Assembly: GCA_002914805.1 (NCBI GenBank)
Contig: JXTB01000165.1
Location: 130,112 to 194,111 of the forward strand
Reading direction: 5' to 3'
DNA from: Parasponia andersonii
Taxonomy: Eukaryota > Streptophyta > Magnoliopsida > Rosales > Cannabaceae
Length of the DNA stretch: 64,000 nt
Position 1 is the stretch's first letter, and every line of letters begins with the position of its first letter. Positions 1 through 11,697 of the stretch are shown piece after piece. The translations under genes and the position numbers were made by a program. The notes under the pieces are model-generated. The model ran no database searches and was not told the origin of the DNA. It was given only the letters and a program-made list of their open reading frames with translations.

Positions 1-827
1 TTTCTCCCTAACATATGTTAAGGGCCAATGAACGGACTAAATGAATTAGAGAAAGAAGACATTTAGTACTACCTTTTGATAAATAATACTAAAAATGCTA
101 TGTCCAAACTTTTACTTATTTTTATATTACCTTTATTTAAAAAGTAACAAATTCTTGTTAAGAAAGACCAAATAATGTCTTATAATTTCTTTTTTTTTTT
201 TGGTTTCTTTTTGCTACTCGTTTACTTGTAGTTAATCACTATTAAAACCAAATACCAATTTATTATTAGAAATCATAAATTAATTAATTTTTGGAAACTA
301 GAAACCAAATTGGTTACTAAAAATCAACAACCATATTGGTTTTCATCATAACTACTATAATTATTTAGTTAATAAAAACTGAAAACCAAATTAATTTCTA
401 TCATAAACAGTAGAATTATTTGGTTCATTCAATTATTAATTACTAGAAACTAATTTAGTTATTGGAAATTAGTTGCCAATTTAAAACTAATTTAAATATG
501 AAATAATTTTTTAAAGGGTTGTACTAAGTACAATAGTCATGTACATTATCACAGTATACTACAAACTATAATCACTTATTTTGTGACATTATTATTAAAG
601 AAGATTAAATTAATTATATTTATCAATAATTAATTCAAAGTCGTCATTTTATGTCTAATTTGACAAATGAGGCAATATTGAATATTGTTAAAGATTAGAT
701 ATATGCATGTTATTTTAGTTACTTTTATTTTATTTTTATTATTTGATATATACTTCTCTTAATAAGTTTACAATCATTCGTTTGGTTATATTATGATTAA
801 CAATTTTGTTTTACAATTTTCTAGTGC

Positions 828-889
828 GTGCGTATATGTTCATATTAACTAATTTTGAGTGCGTATATGTTCATATTAACTAATTTTGA
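828..889. repeat. 31 bp tandem duplication
   Basis: Two adjacent identical units of 31 bp, 828-858 and 859-889, beginning GTGCGTATATGTTCATATTA. Confidence 0.9.
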
Positions 890-1649
890 GTGGTAAGGCC
901 AAGATTAAATTGTCATTTTGCAATAATATTTTTCTAACCAATATCAAAAAGCTTAATTAATCTATATTATATGATTCTATTCTAGTGTATACATATATAA
1001 GCTAAATATTTCATCCTTAATTATTATTCAATTTTTAAAAAACACAAAAAGTTCTTCATATTACTAATATTATGAGGATTATTTTATGGCATGGTTGAAT
1101 AATACAATTTATAGTACCCTTGTTAAAACTATTGTCTCAAATAGATAAAAATGAAGGCTGGCTCATTTGTTTTTTTTTTTTTTGGGTAAATTGGCCAATT
1201 GTGAGTAAGATTAATTATAGGGGTTTATAGAAATATGACCAAATTATTGGCCCAACTTAAGTAAATATCTCTTTGTCAACTGTTATAGCAAAATATCTGG
1301 TATATATGTTTATATACTAAGTGTAAAATTTTATATACTAACTATAAAAAATTATATATCCAGTACATTTTAGTATATTAATTGAAATTAATAGATAAAC
1401 ATATCTACCAAGTGTAAAAATATATACACCTAGACATTTAACTATAAAATTTAAAAAATGGATATCTACTTAATCAAATTTAAAATATTAGTCGTTCACT
1501 AAATTTCTCTTAATTGTAGGCCTAATTCATCATTTTATTTAAGTTCGGCCAAACTAACTTAAAAAGACATAACATATGTTAAGGCCAATTAATAGGCTAA
1601 ACGAGTTGTTCATCATGAATGACTCACTCACTTGATTGATCCGGCCTAT

Positions 1650-1733
1650 GAATCAATAGTCTTTTAATAAATAATTGTTTATTACATACGAGAATCAATA
1701 GTCTTTTAATAAATAATTGTTTATTACATACGA
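1650..1733. repeat. 42 bp perfect tandem duplication
   Basis: Two adjacent identical units of 42 bp, 1650-1691 and 1692-1733, beginning GAATCAATAGTCTTTTAATA. Perfect identity in otherwise decayed DNA suggests a recent slippage or repair event. Confidence 0.95.
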
Positions 1734-4076
1734 GATTATGATTAGTGATGATAGATAACTATTTATTTTTAGTTGTAACTTTATACTATTCTCTACTTTA
1801 TATCCAATTTGAGTATTATACGTTATTTGACTAAGTAACTAAGTACTATAATTAATTACCTTATCAAAATAAACTGAGATATATTAAATTAATAAAATTT
1901 ATCACTAATTAGTGCATAATCATTCCTTTTATATCTGATTTGATCATGAAGTGATATGTATAAGTATTATTATAAGCCATATACTTATCTACTTTGTGAT
2001 AATATGATTAGCGATATTAGATTAATTTGACTTTTCATTTAATTTATAAACTTTATCCGTTTTTTAAATAATGTTATAATGTAACAATATGCAATAGTGT
2101 TAGAGTAAATAATCTAGTTACATATTTTGTCACATTATACTCAATGATAATGAGTTAATAAAATCTCTTACCAATAAGTGCACTGTCATTCCTTTAGTAA
2201 CTAATTGGATCATAGGTTAATATATAATTGTATTATGGTAAGTACTATAGTCACATACTTACTTAGATAATGATTAGTAATAATTGATTAGTGTGAATTT
2301 ATACTTAATTTAGCAAAATGCATCTATTATCCATTGTATTTAAGCATGAGATAATTTGTAATAATATTATACTGAGTATTTTACTCACTTATTTTGTTAC
2401 ATTATACTCAAACATATTGAGTTACTTTAATTTCTCATTAACTTGTGCAATATGTATATTAGTGTAATATAGAGTACCATAATTAATTATGGTTTATAAT
2501 TTGATCATGGAGCAATATGTAATTATTTTCATACAAAATATTATAACTAATTACTTTGTCAAATTATACTAAGAGAGATTAAATAAATTATATTTATCAG
2601 TAATTAGTTCAACGTCATTCAATTTAAATCTACTTTGACCATAAGATAATATATACTAGAGTTAAGCTACATACTATAATCACCTACTCTGTGATTTTTT
2701 CATTAATCATTTATCACATTACCCTAAAAGTATTAAATTAATCAAATTTATGGACTAATTAATACGATTTCATTCAATTTAAATCTTATTTAACTATGCG
2801 ATGATATGTAAATAGTGTTATATAAAGTAAAATAATAACTTAATTTGTCAAATTAAGCCAAATTTATTAAACTAATTATATTTCTTACTATTAGTTCAAA
2901 ATCGTCCAATTTAAATCTGATGAAATCAATATGAATATGTATAACAGTGTTAAGCTAAATATTAAACATACCTATTTTGTGATATAATTATTGGTCATAT
3001 TAGATTAATGTGAAATTTCACTATATTTTGTTAAATTCATATATTTTGTATCTAATTTTAATATAAGACAATATACAATAATGTTAATATAAAGACTATA
3101 TTCACCTATTTCATGAGATAGTAATTAATGATAATAGATTAATGTGATTTTTCTATTATTTTCCCTAAATTCATCCAATTTGTTTCTAATTTTAACATGG
3201 GAAAATATGTAATAAAGTTAAGCTAATTACATTCAACTAATTTGTCATATTATACTTGATGATATTTAATTAACTAATTTCTTACTAATAACACTTATTT
3301 TGTGATATTTTATTCAATTTTTCGTTAGTAACTATTTAAATTGGATTAATATTAATCTACTTATATTGTAATATTCATGCTTTTAAATGGATTAACTACT
3401 AAAAGGTTTAATTAATTTACTAATTTCAAAAGAAAGTTGAAAAAAAGGAAATAAGAAAAAAATAGCAAAAAGTTTAAATAGAACTAGAATACTTGTTTTT
3501 CGTACCAAAATACTTGCTCTTTGATAAATAATATTTACTTTTTTATGCATAATATTTGTAATTTAATAGTTTTTACAAGCTCAAAATAGTCAAGTTACAT
3601 ATAATGAACAGTAATTACATTGTAATTTTACATTTCAATCCTTGACTCTTCCAATTTAATATTTTTATATATCATTAATATTACACAATTGTCCCACAAA
3701 AGCAAATTTAACATTTTTCTGAAAGGATTTTTGGACAAAACCCAGGTATTTTTATTTGTCACAACCTGCTACTCAAGGTAACACTTCTCTCATATTTTTG
3801 TCTGTTAGTGAGGTAGTTAGTGCCTTAAAAGGTGCTTGAGGCACATAATTGGCCAAAGAAGAATAATAATACTAAAATCGTCTTTCAAAATCTGACTTTG
3901 ATCACATACACATGCATGCCTTTAATTATCCTTGAAGCTGCTTTGAGTAGGCATGTTAATATGTTTGACCTATCTAACTCTTTAAATAATCTCATATGAA
4001 ATTGCCAACTTGGTGGGGATTAACTTAGACACATTTCACTTCAATTTATAGTTCATTAATGCTCAACTTATGGCTT

Positions 4077-4084
4077 TATATAAA
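4077..4084 (+). promoter_or_regulatory. Probable TATA box of the small membrane-protein gene
   Basis: TATATAAA lies 104 bp upstream of the ATG at 4188. Transcription would start near 4105-4115, leaving a 5' leader of about 75-80 nt without an upstream ATG. The assignment rests on motif and position only. Confidence 0.55.
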
Positions 4085-4187
4085 TACTTAAAAGCTCACT
4101 AGTACAAGTTGAGTTATCTTCCATCAATAAAGATCATCGCTGCACTATAATAACTGCCCTATTCTTGTGCTCCACTAGAACCAAGCT

Positions 4188-4442
4188 ATGCAAAGGTCAT
4201 CAAGTACTTCTCGAGCTTCCGACGAGTTCTTGGTCAACTTTTCACCAGCTTCTATCATCTCGCTGCCAATGAAATTAACTACTTTCGATGGCTTGCCTCT
4301 CTATGATCCCAACTCCGACGCTACAAAAAAAGAACTTGGCCTGCGTAAGTCATCAGGAGAAAATGTCGTTCATATAATTCCCCTGGTTTTGATTCTCTAT
4401 GGTTTCGTTCTTTGGATTTTTTCTCATCCAGGTAAAATGTGA
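4188..4442 (+). CDS. Small plant single-pass membrane protein, 84 residues
   Basis: An uninterrupted single-exon ORF in otherwise stop-rich DNA. The N-terminus is Ser/Arg-rich (MQRSSSTSRASDEF). A central short motif reads GLPLYDPNSDATKKE (about residues 35-49). One hydrophobic segment, IIPLVLILYGFVLWIF (about 63-78), is followed by SHPGKM, giving a C-terminally anchored layout with the N-terminus probably cytosolic. It resembles the small uncharacterised plant transmembrane proteins that share a Ser-rich start, a LPxYDP-type motif and a C-terminal NAVHxIPLVLxLC-type helix; I recall that family only by pattern and give no symbol. A TATA box lies at 4077 and an AATAAA-type poly(A) signal at 4573, so promoter, ORF and 3' end form a compact gene. 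Function is unknown. Confidence 0.72.
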   Translation: MQRSSSTSRASDEFLVNFSPASIISLPMKLTTFDGLPLYDPNSDATKKELGLRKSSGENVVHIIPLVLILYGFVLWIFSHPGKM

Positions 4443-4571
4443 TATTAAGTGGCAAGGTCATAATCTTGTTTCTTGGGGGTCAGGCTTATTATATGGAGAT
4501 GTAATCGCTTATAAGATGAAACACTCTCTCTTTCTTTCTCTATTCCCACCATTTTAGAAAGTAGCTTTTGT

Positions 4572-4578
4572 AATAAAA
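4572..4578 (+). terminator. Probable poly(A) signal of the small gene
   Basis: AATAAAA about 130 bp after the stop codon at 4440-4442. This is a reasonable near-upstream element for plant 3' end formation, supported by sequence alone. Confidence 0.45.
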
Positions 4579-4589
4579 GTTGGAGAAAA

Positions 4590-6520
4590 TACGTGGAAGA
4601 AACAATAATTTTTGATTTCTCGAACTATATTTTTTTTCCTCACCCCTTTAAATACTGTTGACCTTTTGTAAACGAAAGAAATGGTTTTCTACTTTATTTT
4701 CCGCAATTTCGAAATTATGCGTCAGTACTTATTTAGTGGTAACTTTTTGCTAAAAATTGGCTAATTAGAAATTAATAGTAGTTTGATTTTCAATTAAACC
4801 TGTCAAAACATATTCATTAGATTGAATGAATAATTGCAGACTTAAAGAAATGATGTATCCCCTAATTATTTGGGTGACTGGTTGATTGGCCGTATCTAAG
4901 AAAATTAGGAATTTTTTAATCCTTTTTTTTTTTTGGTGAGAAGGAATTTTTTAATCCCTTACTTAAAGAAGTCGTACTTGCTTAAATTTCTCTTGTAACA
5001 TGAGAAGTATTAGAGAAAAGGACATGGACAGGATAACTTTTAATACATTTTTACATTTTTAGGACTGCCATGTTCTATGGATAATTTTAAGACTAAATTT
5101 TTGACTTTTTTAGGACACAGTGGACAAAGAATTAAATGCATTCCAAAGTTGCCGTCGTTGAAAATGAAAGATTTGGTGAGAGCATTAAATGCATTTCCCT
5201 CCCATTTTTCTCTTTTCTTTCTCACTATTTCTCTATCTCTCTCTTCCATAGTTGTCGTATTTCATATCTCTTTCTACTGTTAATATATTTCAAATATTAT
5301 TTTTCAGACAAAAAAAAACAAGATTTGCTTATTTATAAAAATAAAAAAAAATAACTGAGCTAGATATTTTTTGAGAGTTTTGGAATTTGAAGGTTAGAAG
5401 TTATGTAGTTTATTTCATGAATATGTATTCGTGGTGGATAAATGAATGAACAATGTTTGAAAGAGGTCTATAATATTGATTTAGACATTATTTTAGTGAA
5501 ATATTCGTGTTTTTTACTATGTATGTTTGTAATGGTCTTCTGCACGTTACAAGTCAAGTAGTCATTGACCATGTGACCAAGTAGTTCATAAGTTTAGGAC
5601 AAGAACTATAGGAAAAAAAACTATATAACTTAGGGTCCAGTACTACTTGACCCTAGGTTACGTACTAGTTGAGTAGTACTTGACCTAGGTTAAGAACTAC
5701 CTTGACCTAAAATAGAAGATAGCAAAAATACAAATTGGGACTTAGGTAGGTGACTTTCTCATCTTTTTCAGCAATAGGACTTAGATTGGCTATTCTTTTT
5801 TGATAATGGGGACCTTAGACTGCGACTTTATCGTTCTTCCCACCAATGTCGTGATTGAAGATTTTGCAAACTCTTTTTTACCTTCGACTGACTTAGTTTT
5901 TTTTCATTTTAGAACTTTTAGTATTCCTTTAAATGAGAAGAATCAATCTAAGAGCTTAAATACAAGTTTTGGCGAAAGATTTTTGAGTTTAAGGGCAATT
6001 TTCAATGGTTTTTATAGCCAGACATAAGGAACTTTGCATACTTAATGACGAATAAAATATCGTCCCGATTGAAAAATGAAAAAAAAAGTATTAAGTTAAA
6101 TCAATTAAATGAACTAATTAAGTAGACAAGTATAACTTGAACCCCAGTCAGATAAATGATTCACAATCTCAAATAATTAAAAATTTGTAATCAAGAAATA
6201 CTTTACCTTAGGGTAAGTGGATATTAATCTTTTCCGAGTTCAAGTAGATCTTGATTTATTAAGGCTAAGTAAAGAGAAATAGGTTTTACAAGAAAGTGTA
6301 TAGGATGAGTTATGTCAAATAAGAGGATAGGCCTTGTCAACTATTAGGTATGAAATTAGGATGGAGTATTTAAAACTTTTAGTTATTATAAAACTTATTC
6401 AAAAAGGTAGTCATAAAAATATCCAAAGGAGGAGGAGAAGGGCGAAAATTTGGTATAGAAATAGCAATCATAATATTTTGAAAAATTGCCATAAAAATCA
6501 AATTTCTTCTATTTTAAAAA
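4590..6520. other. Intergenic, no gene seen
   Basis: AT-rich, with poly-T tracts. Short ORFs on both strands at 5040-5354 are overlapping low-complexity shadows of a CT-rich stretch. Around 5630-5710 the phrase ACTTGACC(C)TAGGTTA recurs about three times. Nothing else is supportable. Confidence 0.6.
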
Positions 6521-7060
6521 GGCATTAATGATATTAATAGCCTCTAAATTATACTTATTGTACCACTTTAGACTATGAATTTTCAATTTACATCATAATG
6601 AACTATAAATTATATAATTATTGCAGTAATGATCCTTTTATCACAAATTATTAAATGTTTAATAGAATAAGTCATCACAGAGTATACATTTAGTAATTAT
6701 GGTCAAGAATAAGAATCCAAACTTTTAACTTACCCATTAGACTATCAAGAGTTAAGTAATTATTGCAGCAATAACTATTTTATTCACAAACTGTTAATTT
6801 TTTGACAAAAATTAGTCATGTGCACAGTAAACAGTATCGTAACTATGGATAAAAATGAGATTCCGACTCATAAAAGTAAATAATAGCCAATTATATGCTT
6901 TGTTTATGACTGTGTTCTATTAAAAAACTAACAATTTGTGACGAATGGACTATTACTATGACAATTGCATAATTCAGGAGCTATTACTATGTAAGTTGAA
7001 AGTTCAGAACTAGAGTGGTATAATAAATATAATGTAGGGGCCATTGCTACATTTAACCCT
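6521..7060. mobile_element. Long-TIR DNA transposon or foldback element, non-autonomous
   Basis: The left arm (about 6521-6700) matches the reverse complement of the right arm (about 6890-7060) over roughly 170 bp. Examples are ...CCTCTAAATTATACTTATTGTACCAC... on the left against ...CCCCTACATTATATTTATTATACCAC... read from the right. The right terminus read inwards begins AGGGTTAAATGTAGCAATGG. There is no ORF of note inside. Long arms in a 540 bp element fit a Mutator-like or foldback MITE. I could not find a convincing TSD, so the superfamily and exact ends are uncertain. Confidence 0.6.
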
Positions 7061-7625
7061 TTAAAAAATAGTAATATTTGAGAACGATCTCCAAAAAGGT
7101 ATGGATTTATGAATCTCTAATATAGAGATAAACAAAAATCTAATTTCTCCATTTTAAATAGGACTTTAGAGTTATTTTAGGTATTGGTGTTTGGGATATG
7201 TACAAGAGTACTCTTATTCTTATAAATTTTCTTAGTAGAAATCAAGTTTATTATATTTTAGATTATGGTTTGAAAAATATTGTTTATGTAAAATATAAAA
7301 AGTGCTATATATAGTTATCGGAATTCTAGATTGAATACTCAGGTCAAATGAGTAAATAAGATATATGTTAGGTAGAATGAATATGGCTAGTAACTCTAGA
7401 GTTTTTAACATGAGGAGTACTTGGATCACTTTCTCATCAACTCTCATATTTTATTGCTTGATATGTAGAGTTTAGTATATTTTTTTAACAGTATTAAAAT
7501 ATGAGATATTTTACTGGAGTTTACGTGTCAAATAGTAAGAGAAGATACTAGATTTAATACTTTTGTTGAAAACAAGATGGTGGATTTAGCACTTTTTTTT
7601 CAATATTTAGAAAAATTTCTGATTT
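7061..7625. other. Intergenic, no gene seen
   Basis: AT-rich DNA between the long-TIR element and the internally deleted Gypsy element. The short minus-strand ORF at 7232-7447 has no recognisable motif. Confidence 0.6.
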
Positions 7626-7630
7626 TCTAT

Positions 7631-7800
7631 TGTGGTACCCAAGATTCTCACATGCATAATAAGCCAATAATAAATATGTTCATATTGTATAATAGATATA
7701 TCAAGTAGCTAGTATCAATTTTATGGTAAATTGCTCATTTTGATTGTTGAATGCTTTCGATCTGTATTATTGTACTAATATTTATTGAAATGCTCCCATG
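7631..7800 (+). repeat. Truncated 5' LTR (first 170 bp)
   Basis: Aligns without large gaps to 8666-8835 of the 3' LTR. Both copies run from TGTG(G/A)T to ...ATGCTCCCATG and diverge abruptly after that ATG, which marks the deletion junction. Confidence 0.92.
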
Positions 7801-8640
7801 AGTACGAAATTGGCATTCATTATAGCTTTTCATCCTCAAATAGATGGACAATCAAAGAGATTTATACAGACTCTTGAGGATATACTTAGAGCTTGTGTGT
7901 TAGATTTACATAGATCTTAGAGCAAGTACTTGCCACTGATAGAATTTGTCTATAATAATAGTTATCAAGCTTCAATTGAAATATCTCCGTATGAAGTATT
8001 GTATGGAACAAAATATAGATTTCCAAGTCACTACGATGAGATCAGAGAAAGGAAATTTCTTAGTTCAGAGTTGGTAAGAGAAACCACTGAAACAGTAAAA
8101 AAAATTCAAAAAAGGTTATTAGCTATTTAGAATAGATAGAAGCGTTATGCTGATCCTAGAAAGAGATAGGTCATATTTAATATTAGGGAGGATAGGTCAT
8201 GTTTAAGATTAGAGACAAAGTATTTTTAAAGGTTGCTCACATGAAAAGAATCATGAGGTTTGGGAAGAAAGGAAAACTTAGTCCCAAATATATAGGCCTA
8301 TTTGAGATACTTAACAAAGTTAGAGATGTTGCCTATAGACTTGCTTTGCCACCCTTACTGTCAAACGTACGTAATATTTTCACATCTCTATGTTAAGAAG
8401 ATATATTATAAACCTTTCACATATTTTGAGTTTTGAGCCATTAAAGTTGAGCCAAGATGTGAGCTATAAAGAATAACCAGTGGGGATTTTGGATAGAAAA
8501 GAAAAGGAGCTTAGAAACAGGAAGATCCCTTTAGTCAAAGTACTATAGAGGAATCATGAAGTAGAAGAGACTACATAGGAAAGAGAAGAAGAGATGAAAA
8601 CTAAGTATCTTCACTTACTTGGGTAAGCAAATTTCAAGGA
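7801..8640 (+). pseudogene. Gypsy integrase C-terminal remnant
   Basis: The translation contains the integrase signature FHPQIDGQS just after the junction, then a stop (TAG), then LIEFVYNNSYQASI...SPYEVLYGTKYRFP at 7930-8130. This is the region after the catalytic Glu in Gypsy integrases. A second frame at 8199-8396 carries the GPY/F-like module (RDKVFLKVAHMKRIMRFGKKGKLSPKYIG). The degraded tail at 8400-8640 still reads LRNRKIPLVKVLWRNHEVEE, the conserved C-terminus (chromodomain-like tail) of Tekay/Del-type polyproteins. Stops and frameshifts are present throughout and the DDE core is gone. Confidence 0.88.
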
Positions 8641-8665
8641 CAAAATTTAATAAAAAGGAAAGGAT

Positions 8666-11600
8666 TGTGATGCTCAAGATTCTCACATGCATAATAAGCT
8701 AATAATAAACATGTTCATATTGCATAATAGATAAATTAAGCAATTAGTATCAATTTTAAGGTAAATTGCTCATTTTGATTGTTAAATACTTTCGATCTGT
8801 ATTGTTGTACTAATATTTGTTGAGATGCTCCCATGCAGTGTAAAGGCTCAGTACACTCAGAGAGAACTTAGTATATAAAAGGAACAAAGAATATATATTC
8901 ATAAAAGCAATACTATGTGCACATACATTAAGATCATGTTTGCTGATAACTTGGTCAAATAGAAATTTTTCAGTAAAATGCATTTTTCACACTTTTTGGA
9001 GACAAATTTGCTATACGTTTAACACGTCAAATAGCTTTAATTAATCATTTAGGACTCATTTATAGCATTTTCTTTGTTAGTTCCAGTTAAGCATGAGGTG
9101 GCATTCACGACACTGATTCATATTTTATTGCACTAAACTAGCTTAAATTTAGCTTAATCGTGTAATGTCATTTTTGTGTATTCTAATAATTGAGTGATAA
9201 TACTATGTTTGCATTATTAATTAGAGTCTAATTGACTTGTTTTTATGTTCAATGATTGGTTATGGGGTTAGATTTTATCAAATTACAATAAGACCTATCA
9301 CATGAGATTATAAGTCAAAATATGATTATTTTCACTTTCTAAGCTAGAATTCACCAACTTTATCTACACTTAGGTATATAGGAATTATTATCAATGTGGT
9401 GAGTATGCTAAGGATGTTTTAGAGCTAGACACATGGAAAGTAATGTGCAAAATACCTAAAATACCCCTCAGAATTTAAGTTATACCATTTATTAGCCATT
9501 AAGAGTCACTTTTAGATCAAATCTGGTCATTTTCTTTCTCTTTCTCTCCAACCACGATCTGAACCTCTCCAACTCCTTTATAGACTTCTCTAAAATCCTA
9601 TTAGCTATATCCAAGAGTTTTCAAGTGATAGAACTCAAGTTTGTGCTCTAGAAAGCAAGATAAATTAAAACTAATCAAGGTAATTCTACTAGTTCTTCTT
9701 CCTAGGTCTTGTTCTTTAATTTCAATTCTCCACTTGTTCCTACTTAAATAATTGTTCTTTCAAGTCCTCTTGACTCCTAAAATCTATTTCTAAGTCTTGG
9801 GAATTAGTTTGGTAGCAGTAGATGGTAAGAGTTTCAGCAAAAGCTCAAACTAGTCAAGGTAAGCTCTATGTAGCCTTTTGAATTTGTAGTTAATTTCTTT
9901 TATTTCAGCTCTTAAATCATAAATCTCTTATGAGTAATAAAGGCCTTAAGAATCCTAATATATTGTTGTAGACATATAATTTAAGTGGTGAATTAAAGTT
10001 ACATTTAAAATCCTAAGTTTGCTATTTATAGATTTAAGTATTTTCATATATAGTAGATTAAGTTTCCTATATTTGTAATATAATTTTCTAAATTTGGAGT
10101 GTACATTTTATTGATTCTATTATGTATTACACTCATTTGGTAGCTGGTTATGATGATATACAAGTATAAAAGTAGTTTCAAACTTTGTCTAAATCGAAAG
10201 GAATTCAAATGCACTTAGGTTATTTTAAATGATCCTTTTCGATATGTATATGTGGGAATCGACTTATCAATTATTATTAAAAGTCTTAAACCATGATTTA
10301 AAAGATGTGAGAATGTCCTAAGAATAAGAATATAGAAGGTATTGTCTAAATATTTTTAAAATCAAATAGTACCATTTAGAAGCAAATAGACTAGTTTATA
10401 CAAGATTATGTACCATTTTGGATAATTTTATACTAAGGAACTAGCATTCATGTTTTGATGATTTTAATTAGTTTTCAATGCTTGTTATTGACTACTACAT
10501 ACCTCATATCACTTATTTACTTTCAGGTCATTTTGTGATTAAGTATTTTGATTTTGTGAAAGTTGTGATTTCGGACTTATTGTTATTTTCTTTAAGCCTT
10601 TTATACTATAGCGATTATTTTAGCAACAAAAATTCAAATCAACTTTTCCATAAATCTTATCATAAAGGATATTGACCCTTTTCACTATCTATTCTGTCGG
10701 ATATAAGATAAATAAAGATTTATTTTAACTGCATCACAAGGATATAGTAAATACCAGATGTTTTCTTACATGCTTATGTGTATTATATTAATTATATATT
10801 ATTCATATTATTGCTATAAAGTTCACAAAAGATATAAGCATGCCATGATCATGCTTTATTTATGCATAATTTTCAAGGAAGTGAAGTTTTCAACGCATTG
10901 GATTCAAAGAAGTACCATTGTACTGATTTCTTGGGATATGTTTTAAGTGCATCATTTAGCCTGTTTGCATTGGGTAGGTATAAATTATATAGGAGTCTTT
11001 CCCGTACAGGTAGGCATGACCTACTGATTGTCGGGATTGAATATTGTACTATAAATTATGTGAGGTGCTTTACCTAGTCGGTTTATGTTGGGTATATATG
11101 GTTTGCATTAGCCATGTATTTCCTTCCCGCGTAGGTCGGCATGGCCTACTGACTACTATGACTCTGTAGTGTATTGCAAGGTCTTATAAAGAACGTTTTC
11201 TAAGAAAAGTAGATCAAAATGAACAGTTATAAAAAAAGAGTACAATAGGAATTTGAATAAAGTTTTGCATAAATCACATTCATAAGCATACATGATCTTT
11301 GCTTACTTAACATTAGCTCATTTAGTTCCTGTGATGTAGGTGAGGAGACCGATGACATATAGAGTTACTAGTTGGCTAGTATATTTTCTTATCACTATGA
11401 TCATACAGATATAGATGAGCTTGATTTGTGGACGATGTTTTTGTTGTATTTCGATATTTTGATGTATTGTAAATATTACTGCTGATGGTAAGATAAATTG
11501 ATAAATATTTTTTTGTTGTACATTTTGTAAAGAGACTTCCAGATTGCAATATTACATAGCTTCTTTTGTTTTAGAGTTTGAAAAGTTTAAAATTGTCCAC

Positions 11601-11692
11601 CTTTTTGCAAAACTAAAGGTATGGTTTATGAAAGAATAATACTTCCTACTTTGACCTATATAGTCATATAGTTAAACTACGGGGATGTTACA
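8666..11692 (+). repeat. 3' LTR of the deleted Gypsy element, about 3.03 kb
   Basis: Starts TGTGATGCTCAAG and ends GGGATGTTACA. The reverse complement of 43358-46272 matches it along its full length, which confirms the family. It contains a subrepeat of about 120 bp in two copies near 10960-11160, each with GTnGGCATGnCCTACTGA. Small ORFs at 10478-11077 and 12244-12441 are chance ORFs, not genes. Confidence 0.92.
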
Positions 11693-11697
11693 TCTAT

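Larger units (their letters stand above)
530..3340. repeat. Degenerate tandem (satellite-like) array, unit about 130-165 bp
   Basis: A recurring series of motifs can be followed by eye: TTTGTGACATTAT or TTTGTCAAATTATACT, then a block like GAGATTAAATTAAT-AAATTTATCA, then CATTCAATTTAAATCT, then GATCATGnnnnAATATGTAA-AGTGTTA. Copies are recognisable near 560-700, 1830-1960, 2110-2240, 2370-2460, 2500-2650, 2660-2820, 2821-2955, 2960-3100 and 3100-3250. Spacing varies from about 130 to 165 bp and copies are strongly diverged, so this is an old array rather than an active satellite. It contains no ORF. Confidence 0.6.
1..4070. other. AT-rich intergenic DNA
   Basis: I see no credible gene here: stops are dense in all frames. 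From about 530 to 3340 the sequence is a decayed tandem array (separate entry). Two short perfect or near-perfect duplications lie at 828-889 and 1650-1733. A segment around 11-49 (AACATATGTTAAGGGCCAAT) recurs in altered form at about 1570-1607, so the left part may belong to an older repeat whose ends I cannot fix. Confidence 0.7.
7631..11692 (+). mobile_element. Internally deleted Ty3/Gypsy element with ~3 kb LTR, TSD TCTAT
   Basis: TCTAT occurs at 7626-7630 and 11693-11697 and brackets the element, which starts TGTGGTACCC and ends GGATGTTACA. Inside are the first 170 bp of the 5' LTR (7631-7800), then integrase C-terminal sequence (7801-about 8640), a purine tract AAAAAGGAAAGGAT just before 8666, and a complete 3' LTR (8666-11692). 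The rest of the 5' LTR, gag, protease, RT, RNase H and the integrase core are missing, so a deletion joins position 170 of the LTR directly to the integrase gene. The solo LTR at 43358-46272 belongs to the same family. Confidence 0.92.

Noticed and set aside
5800..6027. 75-codon ORF
   Set aside because: No recognisable motif, no good start context, and composition like the surrounding intergenic DNA.
10478..11077. Three short ORFs of 62-71 codons
   Set aside because: They are inside the 3 kb LTR, hydrophobic by AT bias, and not conserved as ORFs in the nested copy at 43358-46272.
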